Shown: one piece after another, positions 51,738-60,104 of the stretch | How the letters are laid out: each line of letters opens with the position of its first letter | Numbering within the stretch: position 1 is the stretch's first letter | The notes under the pieces: generated by a model | Databases searched by the model: none | What the model was told of the DNA's origin: nothing | What the model saw: only the letters and a program-made list of their open reading frames with translations | Position numbers and translations under genes: made by a program | Assembly: GCF_025642155.1 (NCBI RefSeq) | Contig: NZ_CP106798.1 | Location: 6,510,001-6,574,000, forward strand | Source of the DNA: Streptomyces sp. HUAS 15-9 | Lineage (GTDB): Bacteria; Actinomycetota; Actinomycetes; Streptomycetales; Streptomycetaceae | Direction of reading: 5' to 3' | DNA length: 64,000 nucleotides

Positions 51738-52205
51738 CTACGCCGTCGTTTCCCCGCGTGCCGCCTCGATGGCCGCCGCCAGGCGCTCCGGCTCCCGTGT
51801 GGACAGGTACAGGTACGGCGTCGGGTCGTCCGGGTCGGTGACCTCGACCCGCAGGGCCCCGGGGATGTAGGCGCGCAGGAGGAGGAAGGCGCGGGTGTCG
51901 GCCTTGTACGTGCGCCAGGCACGGGCCTCCTCCGGGTCCAGGATCTCCGACTTGCCCAGGGCCGACACCGGGATCTTGGCCTCGCCGGCGATCAGGGAGT
52001 CGCCCACGACACGGATACGGAGCGAGCCGTACGAGCTGGCGACCACCGCGGCCGCCGCCGTGCCGCCCGCCAGGCCGCCCAGTGCCGGCAACGGGCCGAA
52101 CGGGAGCAGGATCAGGGCGAACGAGACCCCGACCAGGAAGCTGATCAGCCACCAGGAGCGGGGGGCGGTGAGGCGTTCTTCGTAGGGGCTGGCGGAGAGC
52201 TGCAT
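51738..52205 (-). CDS. DUF3093 family membrane protein
   Basis: 155 aa. Two adjacent hydrophobic helices (WWLISFLVGVSFALILLPFGPLPALGG and AAAAVVASSYGS) are followed by a soluble beta-rich domain (LRIRVVGDSLIAGEAKIPVSAL, YLYLSTREPERLAAAI). It matches DUF3093 (Rv2698 type), whose gene regularly sits next to dut. Function unknown. ATG 52205; the start lies 58 bp from the divergent thioesterase start. Confidence 0.85.
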   Translation of the reverse strand: MQLSASPYEERLTAPRSWWLISFLVGVSFALILLPFGPLPALGGLAGGTAAAAVVASSYGSLRIRVVGDSLIAGEAKIPVSALGKSEILDPEEARAWRTYKADTRAFLLLRAYIPGALRVEVTDPDDPTPYLYLSTREPERLAAAIEAARGETTA

Positions 52206-52263
52206 GGAGCCAAGCTTGGCACGGTGTCCGGGTACCGCCGACGCGCGGGTAAGGTCTGCGCCT

Positions 52264-52848
52264 GTGAGTGGTAGTTCCGCAGGTCTCAAGCCTCCCGCCG
52301 ATGCCGTGAAGCCGGTGCGGCACCCCGATGCCCCCGCGCCCGGTGAGCCGCTCGGCGCGCATTACGAACAGTGTTTCGGCTGTGGCCACGGGCAGTCGCA
52401 CGGACTGCATCTGGAGGCGCGGGCCGGCGAGGGCGTGTCCCTCACGGCCGAGTTCACGGTGCAGCCCGCCCACCAGGGCGCGCCCGGCCTCGCGCACGGC
52501 GGGGTGCTGGCCACCGCCCTCGACGAGACCCTCGGTTCGCTCAACTGGCTGCTGCGGACCATCGCCGTCACCGGTCGGCTGGAGACGGACTTCGTGCGGC
52601 CCGTGCCGGTGGGGACGACGCTGCATCTGGAGGCCGAGGTGACCGCCGTCGCCGGGCGGAAGATCTACTCCACGGGCACCGGCCGGATCGGCGGCCCGGA
52701 CGGGCCCGTCGCCGTCCGCGCCGACGCCCTCTTCATCGAGGTCGACGTCGATCACTTCGTCAAGAACGGCCGCGAGGAGGAGATCCAGGCGGCCATGAGC
52801 GACCCGGACCAGATCCGGCGCGCTCGTGCCTTCGAGGTGAACCCGTGA
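52264..52848 (+). CDS. PaaI-type hotdog-fold thioesterase
   Basis: 194 aa. The hotdog domain has the catalytic stretch GLAHGGVLATALDETLG (Asn/His/Asp region of PaaI thioesterases) preceded by a CFGCGHGQSHGLHL segment with two cysteines. It probably hydrolyses a small acyl-CoA; the substrate is unknown. GTG 52264 appears leaderless, with TAAGGT at 52250-52255 eight bases upstream. The stop TGA overlaps the first of four in-frame GTGs that can start dut. Confidence 0.85.
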   Translation: MSGSSAGLKPPADAVKPVRHPDAPAPGEPLGAHYEQCFGCGHGQSHGLHLEARAGEGVSLTAEFTVQPAHQGAPGLAHGGVLATALDETLGSLNWLLRTIAVTGRLETDFVRPVPVGTTLHLEAEVTAVAGRKIYSTGTGRIGGPDGPVAVRADALFIEVDVDHFVKNGREEEIQAAMSDPDQIRRARAFEVNP

Positions 52849-52889
52849 GCCGTGAATCCGTGAGCCGTGAATCCGTGAGCCGTGAATCC
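52845..52889 (+). repeat. 15-bp tandem repeat at the dut start
   Basis: GTGAGCCGTGAATCC occurs exactly three times (52845, 52860, 52875) with a fourth partial copy at 52890. Each copy supplies an in-frame GTG and would encode VSRES. Confidence 0.95.
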
Positions 52890-53441
52890 GTGAGCCGTGA
52901 ACCCCTGAGCGTGCTGATCCGCCGCGTCGCCCCCGACGTACCGCTTCCGGTGTACGAGCACCCCGGTGACGCGGGAGCCGACCTGCGGACGACTCAGGGC
53001 TGCGACTTGAAGCCGGGGGAGCGGGCCGTCCTGCCCACGGGAGTGTCTGTCGCCCTCCCGGAGGGGTACGCGGCGTTCGTGCACCCCCGATCCGGTCTCG
53101 CGGCCCGCTGCGGTGTCGCCCTCGTGAATGCCCCGGGGACGGTGGATGCCGGGTACCGTGGGGAGATCAAGGTGATCGTGGTGAATCTCGACCCGCGCGA
53201 GTCCGTGCGGTTCGAGCGCTTCGACCGGATTGCCCAACTGGTCGTCCAGCAGGTCGAGAGGGTCCGCTTCCAGGAGGTCGCGGAGCTTCCCGGTTCTGCA
53301 CGGGCCGAGGGGGGCTTCGGGTCCACCGGCGGTCATGCCGCGGTGGGCGACGTGAGCGGCACAAACGGTCAGACCGTCGAAGGCGGTCAGACGGGTGGGA
53401 ATCGATACGCTTCGGCCGTATCCGACCGGGAAGGACAGTGA
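52890..53441 (+). CDS. dut: dUTP diphosphatase (dUTPase)
   Basis: 183 aa from GTG 52890. All five trimeric dUTPase motifs are present: DAGADL, HPRSGLA, GTVDAGYRGEI (catalytic Asp), RIAQLVVQ and the C-terminal RAEGGFGSTGG that closes over the site. It converts dUTP to dUMP, preventing uracil in DNA. Three further in-frame GTGs at 52845, 52860 and 52875 come from a 15-bp tandem repeat and would add up to 15 residues (VSRES repeats). 52890 is chosen because it gives the usual family length. The first GTG overlaps the thioesterase stop. Confidence 0.92.
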   Translation: MSREPLSVLIRRVAPDVPLPVYEHPGDAGADLRTTQGCDLKPGERAVLPTGVSVALPEGYAAFVHPRSGLAARCGVALVNAPGTVDAGYRGEIKVIVVNLDPRESVRFERFDRIAQLVVQQVERVRFQEVAELPGSARAEGGFGSTGGHAAVGDVSGTNGQTVEGGQTGGNRYASAVSDREGQ

Positions 53442-53442
53442 C

Positions 53443-54204
53443 GTGTTCGGACGTCGCAACAAGAAGGGTGCCGCCGAGGACGCGGCCGGCGAGGCCGAGC
53501 AGGTCGTCGACAACGTCGACACCGAGGCGGACGAGGAAGAGGGCGAGCGCGAGCGCGTACGCCTGGAGCCGAAGCCCCGGCCCGACGGGCCGTGGGACGA
53601 CTCCGAGGTGCGTGACCCGGGCGAGGGGCGGGTGGACCTCGGCGGTCTGCTCGTGCCCGGCGTCGAGGGCATGGAGCTGCGGGTCGAGGTCGCGGGCGAC
53701 GCGATCGTCGCGGCGACGGTCGTGCTGCGCGACAGCGCGGTCCAGCTGCAGGCCTTCGCCGCGCCCAAGCGCGAGGGCATCTGGGGCGAGGTGCGCGAGG
53801 AGATCGCGACCGGCATCACCCAGCAGGGCGGCATCGTGGACGAGGTCGAGGGTCCGCTGGGCTGGGAGCTGCGCGCCCAGGTGCCGGTGCAGCTGCCCGA
53901 CGGCACGGGTGGCTTCCAGGTCGTGCGGTTCGTGGGTGTGGACGGCCCGCGCTGGTTCCTGCGCGGTGTGATCTCCGGCCAGGGCGCGGTGCAGCCGCAG
54001 GCGGCCGGTCTGCTCGAGCAGATCTTCCGGGACACGGTCGTGGTCCGCGGCGAGGGGCCGATGGCGCCCCGCGACCCGATCGTCCTCAAGCTGCCGAACG
54101 ACGCCCAGATGGTCCCCGAGGGTGTCCAGCAGGAGGAGTCCTCACGCTTCTCCGGCGGCATGGGCCAGCTCCAGCGCGGCCCGGAGATCACCGAGGTCCG
54201 CTAG
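53443..54204 (+). CDS. DUF3710 family protein
   Basis: 253 aa. A basic start MFGRRNKKG, an acidic disordered region (residues 12-60), then a conserved core (WDDSEVRDPGEGRVDLGGLLVPG, ELRAQVPVQLPDG, FLRGVISGQGA) matching DUF3710 (Rv2696c type), unknown function. GTG 53443 with GGGAAGGACA upstream, one base after the dut stop codon. The last 15 codons and the following terminator are duplicated about 212 bp downstream. Confidence 0.88.
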   Translation: MFGRRNKKGAAEDAAGEAEQVVDNVDTEADEEEGERERVRLEPKPRPDGPWDDSEVRDPGEGRVDLGGLLVPGVEGMELRVEVAGDAIVAATVVLRDSAVQLQAFAAPKREGIWGEVREEIATGITQQGGIVDEVEGPLGWELRAQVPVQLPDGTGGFQVVRFVGVDGPRWFLRGVISGQGAVQPQAAGLLEQIFRDTVVVRGEGPMAPRDPIVLKLPNDAQMVPEGVQQEESSRFSGGMGQLQRGPEITEVR

Positions 54205-54501
54205 GCGCTGCGCTCGGCTTGGCGGTTCAGGGGCCGTACCCCGGTGCCGGGTGCGGCCCTTTGGCGTGCCGTCGTCAAACTCCCGTCGACCCGGCGGTCG
54301 ACGACGTGAGTCAGACGCCAGGACGTGGGCGCTGCGCGCGGCTGAGCGGTTCAGGGCCGTGCCCGCGTGACATGGGTCGGCTGCAGCGCGGCCCGGAGAT
54401 CACCGAGGTCTGCTAGGCGCTGCGCTCGGCTTGGCGGTTCAGGGGCCGTACCCCGAGTCGGGTGCGGCCCTTTCGCCTGCCGTCGCCAGGCTCCCGTCTG
54501 C
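54160..54501 (+). repeat. Duplicated 3' end of the DUF3710 gene plus terminator
   Basis: 54160-54294 and 54372-54501 are near-identical for about 115 bp, offset by 212 bp. Both encode LQRGPEITEV, then R or C, a TAG stop, and a hairpin-forming GGGGCCGTACCC...GGGTGCGGCCC. A fragment (GCTGAGCGGTTCAGGGCCGT, 54341-54360) and a degraded third copy of the hairpin part (about 54608-54660) also occur. Confidence 0.9.
54231..54261 (+). terminator. Terminator of the DUF3710 operon (first copy)
   Basis: GGGCCG-T-ACCC and GGGT-G-CGGCCC pair around CGGTGCC and are followed by TTT. The same hairpin recurs at about 54442-54471. Confidence 0.7.
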
Positions 54502-54763
54502 CCCGCGACGCCCTGCGCGCTCCCCCGAGCTCTTCGCGTCGGCTGTGCTCGGGCGGGGGCCCTGACGCTGCTGGGCCCGTCCCGCGGGCGACTGGACCTG
54601 GGTGCCGGGCTCGGCTGAGGCATTCAGGGCCGTATTCCGATGTCGGGTGCGGTCCTTTCGTATGCGTGACCCCTTGACGGGTGAATGGTCTGTACCTACG
54701 GTCTCCGGCCAGCGCCTGTGTTCATGAAGGCGCCCCATGTTCATGTATGAGAACGGAGTCCCC
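54502..54763. other. Spacer upstream of the alginate-lyase-like gene
   Basis: About 260 bp of low-information GC-rich sequence holding the degraded third echo of the DUF3710 terminator (around 54608-54660) and the gene's promoter. ATGs at 54737 and 54743 are in frame with the next gene but lack a ribosome-binding site. Confidence 0.45.
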
Positions 54764-55942
54764 GTGCGTCGAACCGCACTGCCCGCAGTTGTGGCCTCCC
54801 TGCTGCTGGGCGGCTTAATGGCACCCGCCGCCCGCTCCGCCCCTACCGCCCCCAGCACCTTCGTCCATCCCGGAGTCACCGTCTCCAAGGGTCAGTTGGA
54901 CTTCGCCCGCGACAAGGTCCTGGCCGGTGCCCAGCCCTGGAAGGGCGCTTACGACCGGATGCTGGCCAGCAAGTACGCCGACCTGAACCGCACCCCGAAA
55001 CCCCGCGCCACCGTGGAGTGCGGCTCCTACTCCAACCCCGACCACGGCTGTACCGACGAGCGCGAGGACGCGGTCGCCGCGTACACCGACGCCCTCGCCT
55101 GGTACATCACCCGGGACGCCCGCTACGCCCAGAAGGCCATCCAGATCATGGACGCCTGGTCGGGCACGATCACCCGTCACACCAACAGCAACGCGCCCCT
55201 GCAGACCGGCTGGGCGGGCTCCTCCTGGCCCAAGGCCGCCGAGATCATCAAGTACACCTACACGGGCGGCTGGGCCAACCAGGGCCGCTTCGCGACCATG
55301 CTCCGCAACGTCTACCTCCCGGTCCTCATCAAGGGCTCCAACTCCAACGGCAACTGGGAGCTGTCGATGATGGAGGCCGCCGTCGGCATCTCCGTCTTCC
55401 TGGACGACAAGACGTCGTACGACATGGCCATGGCCAAGTTCCGCACCCGCGCGGCCGCCTACGTCTATCTGTCCTCCGACGGCTCCGTGCCGAAGACCGT
55501 GCCCAGCCAGCACCTCGACACCACCGCCAAGATCGTCGCCTACTGGCAGGGCCAGTCCACCTTCGTCACCGGGCTCACCCAGGAGACCTGCCGGGACTTC
55601 GTGCACACCGGCTACGGCATCTCCGCGATCTCGCACATCGCCGAGACCAGCCGGATCCAGGGCCAGGACCTGTACGGCACCGACGTCGGCGAGCGGCTGC
55701 GGCAGGCGCTCGGGTTCCAGTCCAAGTACCAGCTGGGCACGGCCGCCCCCAGCTGGCTGTGCGGCGGGTCGCTCAAGCTCGGGCTCGGGCCGGTCACCGA
55801 GGTCGGCTACAACGCCCTGCACAACCGTCTAGGCATCGCCATGACCGACACCCAGGCGCTGACCCTCAACAACCGCCCGGCGGGCAGCAACAACCTCTTC
55901 GTTGCCTGGGAGACCCTCACCCACGGAGACAACCCCGGCTGA
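54764..55942 (+). CDS. Secreted alginate-lyase-family protein, contains a TTA codon
   Basis: 392 aa. The signal peptide (RRTALPAVVASLLLGG to APAARSAP) is followed by an (alpha/alpha)-toroid alginate lyase-type domain (GVTVSKGQLDFARDKVLAGAQ, NSNAPLQTGWAGSSWPKAAE, SNGNWELSMMEAAVGI). By family it would cleave uronate-containing polysaccharide outside the cell; the substrate is not proven. Codon 18 is TTA (54815-54817), inside the signal peptide, so expression should depend on bldA. GTG 54764 is supported by GGAG five bases upstream. It looks like an insertion between DUF3710 and kdpD relative to the conserved core order. Confidence 0.82.
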   Translation: MRRTALPAVVASLLLGGLMAPAARSAPTAPSTFVHPGVTVSKGQLDFARDKVLAGAQPWKGAYDRMLASKYADLNRTPKPRATVECGSYSNPDHGCTDEREDAVAAYTDALAWYITRDARYAQKAIQIMDAWSGTITRHTNSNAPLQTGWAGSSWPKAAEIIKYTYTGGWANQGRFATMLRNVYLPVLIKGSNSNGNWELSMMEAAVGISVFLDDKTSYDMAMAKFRTRAAAYVYLSSDGSVPKTVPSQHLDTTAKIVAYWQGQSTFVTGLTQETCRDFVHTGYGISAISHIAETSRIQGQDLYGTDVGERLRQALGFQSKYQLGTAAPSWLCGGSLKLGLGPVTEVGYNALHNRLGIAMTDTQALTLNNRPAGSNNLFVAWETLTHGDNPG

Positions 55943-56017
55943 CAGCCCCTCCGGCGAACCCGTTGAACGGCCGGGCGTCCGGCGGTGATACCGGCGCCCG
56001 TCCACGGGGGAGGCGAC

Positions 56018-56152
56018 ATGAGTCAGGTGGTCACCAAGACCATCGTGCGCGTCGAGAACGTCCTGCCCAGCGGCCCGGCGAGCTGTCCGGCGGCCGGCAG
56101 CAGCGCCGACCGGGCGCTGGAACCGGGCGATGGGGAGATCGTCGAGCACTGA
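56018..56152 (+). CDS. Small ORF, 44 aa, unknown
   Basis: MSQVVTKTIVRVENVLPSGP and so on to IVEH. An excellent ribosome-binding site (GGGGGAGGCGAC) sits 5 bp before the ATG, and the frame has normal high third-position GC. No transmembrane segment is seen, so it is not KdpF. No family recognised. It lies 75 bp after the alginate-lyase-like gene and 131 bp before kdpD. Confidence 0.5.
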   Translation: MSQVVTKTIVRVENVLPSGPASCPAAGSSADRALEPGDGEIVEH

Positions 56153-56283
56153 GCGCGCATCAGGGCAGCCCGTCAGGGTTGCGTCAAAGATGCCCGCTGC
56201 CGGGCCCCGTGCCCCATTGGCCGGGATTGTTGGCCGTAAGGTCGACGCTGCGTATGCGGCAGTAACCGGAAGACAATGGGGCC

Positions 56284-58827
56284 ATGGCACGCGGCAAGCT
56301 TCGGATCTACCTCGGCGCGGCACCGGGCGTGGGCAAGACCTACGCGATGCTGTCCGAGGCGCACCGGCGTGTCGAGCGGGGCACCGACTGTGTGGTGGCC
56401 TTCGTGGAGCACTACGGTCGGCCGCGCACCGAGGTGATGCTGCACGGCCTGGAGCAGATCCCGCGCAGGGAGCTGGAGTACCGCGGCGCCGTCTTCACCG
56501 AGATGGACGTCGACGCCGTCCTGCGCCGCGCGCCCGCCGTCGCCCTGGTGGACGAACTCGCCCACACCAACGTCCCGGGCTCGCGCAACGCCAAGCGCTG
56601 GCAGGACGTCGAGGAACTGCTCGCCGCCGGCATCGACGTGATCTCGACCGTCAACATCCAGCACCTGGAGTCGCTCGGTGATGTCGTCGAGTCGATCACG
56701 GGTGTACCGCAGCGGGAGACCGTGCCGGACGAGGTCGTACGGCGGACGGACCAGATCGAACTTGTCGACATGTCGCCGCAGGCGCTGCGCCGGCGGATGG
56801 CGCACGGCAACATCTACCAGCCCGACAAGGTCGACGCGGCCCTGTCCAACTACTTCCGGCCGGGCAACCTGACCGCGCTGCGCGAGCTGGCGCTGCTGTG
56901 GGTGGCCGACCGGGTCGACGAGTACCTCAAGCAGTACCGCAGCGAGCACCAGGTCTCGGCGATCTGGGGCTCCCGGGAGCGGATCGTCGTCGGCCTGACC
57001 GGAGGCCCCGAGGGGCGCACGCTGATCCGCCGGGCCGCCCGCCTCGCCGAGAAGGGCGCCGGCGGCGAGGTGCTCGCCGTCTACATAGCCCGCAGCGACG
57101 GCCTGACCTCGGCCTCCCCGAAGGAACTTGCCGTCCAGCGCACCCTCGTCGAGGACCTCGGTGGCACTTTCCACCACGTCGTCGGCGACGACATACCCAC
57201 CGCCCTGCTCGACTTCGCGCGCGGGGTCAACGCCACCCAGATAGTTCTCGGCTCCTCGCGCCGCAAGGCCTGGCAGTACGTCTTCGGGCCCGGCGTCGGC
57301 GCCACGGTCGCCCGCGAGTCCGGACCCGACCTCGACGTCCACATCGTCACCCACGGAGAGGTGGCCAAGGGCCGCGGACTGCCCGTGGCCCGGGGCGCAC
57401 GGCTCGGGCGCGCCCGGATCATCTGGGGCTGGGCCGTGGGACTGGCGGGCCCCGCCGTCATGGCGGTGCTGCTGACCACCGTCAACCTCGGCCTCGCCAA
57501 CGACATGCTCCTGTTCTTGACCCTCACGGTCGCGGCGGCCCTGCTCGGCGGGCTCCTGCCGGCCCTGGCCTCGGCGGCCTTCGGATCACTGCTGCTGAAC
57601 TACTTCTACACACCGCCGCTGCACCGGCTGACGATCGCCGACCCGAAGAACATCGTCGCCATAGTGATCTTCTTCGGGGTCGCGGTGTCCGTCGCGTCGG
57701 TGGTCGACCTCGCGGCCCGGCGTACCCATCAGGCGGCCCGGCTGCGCGCCGAGTCGGAGATCCTCTCCTTCCTGGCCGGCAATGTGCTGCGCGGCGAGAC
57801 CAGCTTGGAGGAACTGCTGGAGCGGGTCCGGGAGACCTTCGGGATGGAGTCGGCGGCCCTGCTGGAGCGGGCCGGCGAGACCGAGCCCTGGACCTGCGCC
57901 GGCCGCGCCGGATTCGGGCCCACGTTGGAGCGGCCGGAGGACGCCGACGTCGACATGCCGGTCGGGGACCACCTGGCACTCGCGCTGACCGGCCGGGTGC
58001 TGCCCGCCGAGGACCGCAGGGTGCTGGCCGCCTTCGCCGCGCAGGCCGCCGTCGCGCTGGACCGCAGGCGCCTCCAGGAGGAGGCCGACCGGGCCCGCAC
58101 GCTGGCCGAGGGCAACCGCATCCGCACGGCACTGCTGGCCGCCGTCAGCCACGACCTCCGTACGCCCCTGGCCGGTATCAAGGCGGCCGTCTCCTCGCTG
58201 CGCTCCGACGACGTGGCCTGGTCCGAGGAGGACCAGGCGGAGCTCCTGGAGGGCATCGAGGAGGGCGCCGACCGGCTCGACCACCTGGTGGGCAACCTGC
58301 TCGACATGTCCCGGCTGCAGACCGGGACGGTCACCCCGATCATCCGCGAGATAGACCTCGACGAGGTCGTGCCGATGGCGCTGGGCGGCGTACCGGAGGG
58401 CAGCGTGGACCTGGACATCCCCGAGAGCCTGGCGATGGTCGCCGTCGACGCCGGGCTCCTCGAGCGCGCGGTGGCCAACCTGGTGGAGAACGCCGTCAAG
58501 TACAGCCCGCCGGACCGGCCCGTGCTCGTCTCCGGCAGCGCCATCGCCGACCGGGTCGAGGTGCGCGTCGTGGACCGGGGGCCCGGCGTCCCGGACTCGG
58601 CCAAGGAGCGCATCTTCGAACCCTTCCAGCGCTACGGCGACGCCCCGCGCGGGGCCGGGGTCGGCCTCGGCCTGGCGGTCGCGCGCGGCTTCGCCGAGGC
58701 CATGGGCGGCACCCTCGACGCCGAGGACACGCCCGGCGGCGGTCTCACCATGGTCCTGAGCCTGCGTGCGGCCGGATCCCGTACCGGACAGCTCACTCCC
58801 GTACCACCGGAAAGGCAGGTCACATGA
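56284..58827 (+). CDS. kdpD: Osmosensitive K+ sensor histidine kinase KdpD
   Basis: 847 aa. The N-terminal KdpD domain has Walker A GAAPGVGKT (residues 11-19) and DELAHTNVPGSRN. A universal-stress-protein-like domain (about 245-365) follows, which in other bacteria binds c-di-AMP or second messengers. Then come four membrane helices (about 385-480), a GAF-like domain, HisKA with His623 (AVSHDLRTPL) and HATPase (NLVENAVKYS, GVGLGLAVA). It senses low K+ and phosphorylates KdpE, whose ATG overlaps its stop. The kdpFABC pump genes are not adjacent in this window. Confidence 0.93.
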   Translation: MARGKLRIYLGAAPGVGKTYAMLSEAHRRVERGTDCVVAFVEHYGRPRTEVMLHGLEQIPRRELEYRGAVFTEMDVDAVLRRAPAVALVDELAHTNVPGSRNAKRWQDVEELLAAGIDVISTVNIQHLESLGDVVESITGVPQRETVPDEVVRRTDQIELVDMSPQALRRRMAHGNIYQPDKVDAALSNYFRPGNLTALRELALLWVADRVDEYLKQYRSEHQVSAIWGSRERIVVGLTGGPEGRTLIRRAARLAEKGAGGEVLAVYIARSDGLTSASPKELAVQRTLVEDLGGTFHHVVGDDIPTALLDFARGVNATQIVLGSSRRKAWQYVFGPGVGATVARESGPDLDVHIVTHGEVAKGRGLPVARGARLGRARIIWGWAVGLAGPAVMAVLLTTVNLGLANDMLLFLTLTVAAALLGGLLPALASAAFGSLLLNYFYTPPLHRLTIADPKNIVAIVIFFGVAVSVASVVDLAARRTHQAARLRAESEILSFLAGNVLRGETSLEELLERVRETFGMESAALLERAGETEPWTCAGRAGFGPTLERPEDADVDMPVGDHLALALTGRVLPAEDRRVLAAFAAQAAVALDRRRLQEEADRARTLAEGNRIRTALLAAVSHDLRTPLAGIKAAVSSLRSDDVAWSEEDQAELLEGIEEGADRLDHLVGNLLDMSRLQTGTVTPIIREIDLDEVVPMALGGVPEGSVDLDIPESLAMVAVDAGLLERAVANLVENAVKYSPPDRPVLVSGSAIADRVEVRVVDRGPGVPDSAKERIFEPFQRYGDAPRGAGVGLGLAVARGFAEAMGGTLDAEDTPGGGLTMVLSLRAAGSRTGQLTPVPPERQVT

Positions 58828-59510
58828 CCCGGGTGCTCGTGGTCGACGACGAGCCGCAGATCGTGCGCGCCCTCGTGATCAACCTCAAGGCACGCCAGTA
58901 CGAGGTGGACGCGGCCGCCGACGGCCGCACCGCCCTCGAACTCGCCGCCTCCCGCCACCCCGACGCGGTGGTCCTGGACCTGGGCCTGCCCGACATGGAC
59001 GGCGTCGAGGTGATCAGGGGCCTGCGCGGCTGGACCCGGGTGCCGATCCTGGTCCTGTCGGCCCGGCACACCTCGGACGAGAAGGTCGAGGCGCTCGACG
59101 CCGGTGCCGACGACTACGTGACCAAGCCCTTCGGTATGGACGAACTGCTGGCCCGGCTGCGGGCCGCCGTGCGCCGGGCCGAACCGGTCGCCGGGGGCGG
59201 TGAGGACGACGTGCTGGTGGAGACCGAGGGGTTCACGGTCGACCTGGTCGCGAAGAAGGTCAACCGGGCCGGGAAGGACGTACGGCTGACTCCGACCGAG
59301 TGGCATCTCCTGGAGGTGCTGGTGCACAACACCGGCCGCCTGGTCAGCCAGAAGCAGCTGCTGCAGGAGGTGTGGGGGCCGTCGTACGGGACCGAGTCCA
59401 ACTATCTGCGCGTGTACATGGCCCAGCTGCGCCGCAAGCTGGAGGCGGACCCCTCGCACCCCAAGCACTTCATCACGGAGCCGGGGATGGGGTATCGGTT
59501 TGAAAGGTGA
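58824..59510 (+). CDS. kdpE: Response regulator KdpE
   Basis: 228 aa. Receiver with DDE, phosphoacceptor Asp52 (VVLDLGLPDMDG) and Lys in VTKPFGM; OmpR-type winged helix from about residue 130 (VRLTPTEWHLLEVL, YGTESNYLRVYMAQLRRKLE, GMGYRFER). The partner of KdpD, it activates the high-affinity K+ ATPase genes in other bacteria. ATG overlaps the kdpD stop (ATGA). The last about 10 codons and stop are repeated 89 bp downstream. Confidence 0.93.
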   Translation: MTRVLVVDDEPQIVRALVINLKARQYEVDAAADGRTALELAASRHPDAVVLDLGLPDMDGVEVIRGLRGWTRVPILVLSARHTSDEKVEALDAGADDYVTKPFGMDELLARLRAAVRRAEPVAGGGEDDVLVETEGFTVDLVAKKVNRAGKDVRLTPTEWHLLEVLVHNTGRLVSQKQLLQEVWGPSYGTESNYLRVYMAQLRRKLEADPSHPKHFITEPGMGYRFER

Positions 59511-59617
59511 GCTGCGGGGCGGCCGGGGGTCCCGGGGGTTGTGCCCCGGGGGAATGCAGCGTCACGGTGCCGGGGATGGGGTATCGGTTCGAGAGGTGAG
59601 CCGCGGGGCGGCCGGGG
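59480..59617 (+). repeat. Duplicated 3' end of kdpE
   Basis: 59480-59528 and 59569-59617 (49 bp, three differences, offset 89) both contain GGGATGGGGTATCGGTT, the codons for GMGYRFER and the TGA stop, then CGGGGCGGCCGGGG. A third fragment (GTATCGGTTGAG) starts near 59619. A CCCGGGG/CCCCGGG hairpin (59531-59550) separates the first two copies. Confidence 0.92.
59531..59550 (+). terminator. Hairpin after kdpE
   Basis: CCCGGGG, GTTGTG loop, CCCCGGG: a 7-bp all-GC stem 20 bp after the stop codon; likely terminator. Confidence 0.6.
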
Positions 59618-59702
59618 AGTATCGGTTGAGCCGGGGCGGCGCGGGTCCGGGGCGCGGGGCCGCGGGTGCGTGGCCGTCAGTGCTCACCGGTACGCTTCAG
59701 AT

Positions 59703-60101
59703 ATGAGTGCTGTTCCTCGTTCCGAAAAGCCGGTGGGCCGGTTCCGGCGCATGCTCGACCGGCTTTCCTCGTCCCAGGAGGACCTGGAGTCCGAGGAGCT
59801 GCGGGAGGACGCCGACATCGCGGGCTGTATCCGGATCGGCGATTGCCACGACCGGCAGATCGTCACGGTTACTGGTACCTTGCGCACGGTCACCCTGCGG
59901 CCGCGCGCCGGAGTGCCGGCCCTGGAGGCCGAGCTGTTCGACGGCTCCGCCGCCCTGGACGTGGTGTGGCTCGGCAGGCGCTCCATCGTGGGGATAGAAC
60001 CGGGGCGCAAGCTGATCGCGTCGGGCCGGATCTCGATGAGCCGGGGCCGCCGCGTGTTGTTCAACCCCAAGTACGAACTGAGACCCCTCGGACGGGAGTA
60101 G
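59703..60101 (+). CDS. OB-fold nucleic-acid-binding protein
   Basis: 132 aa. After a short helix (FRRMLDRLSSSQEDL) comes an OB-fold (RQIVTVTGTLRTVTLRP, LEAELFDGSAALDVVWLG, KLIASGRISMSRGRRVLF). This is the Rv2694c-type family found beside DUF3159 and TrkA genes. It probably binds single-stranded nucleic acid; the role is unknown. ATG 59703 looks leaderless (TACGCT at 59691-59696, six bases upstream). Confidence 0.85.
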   Translation: MSAVPRSEKPVGRFRRMLDRLSSSQEDLESEELREDADIAGCIRIGDCHDRQIVTVTGTLRTVTLRPRAGVPALEAELFDGSAALDVVWLGRRSIVGIEPGRKLIASGRISMSRGRRVLFNPKYELRPLGRE

Positions 60102-60104
60102 CCC

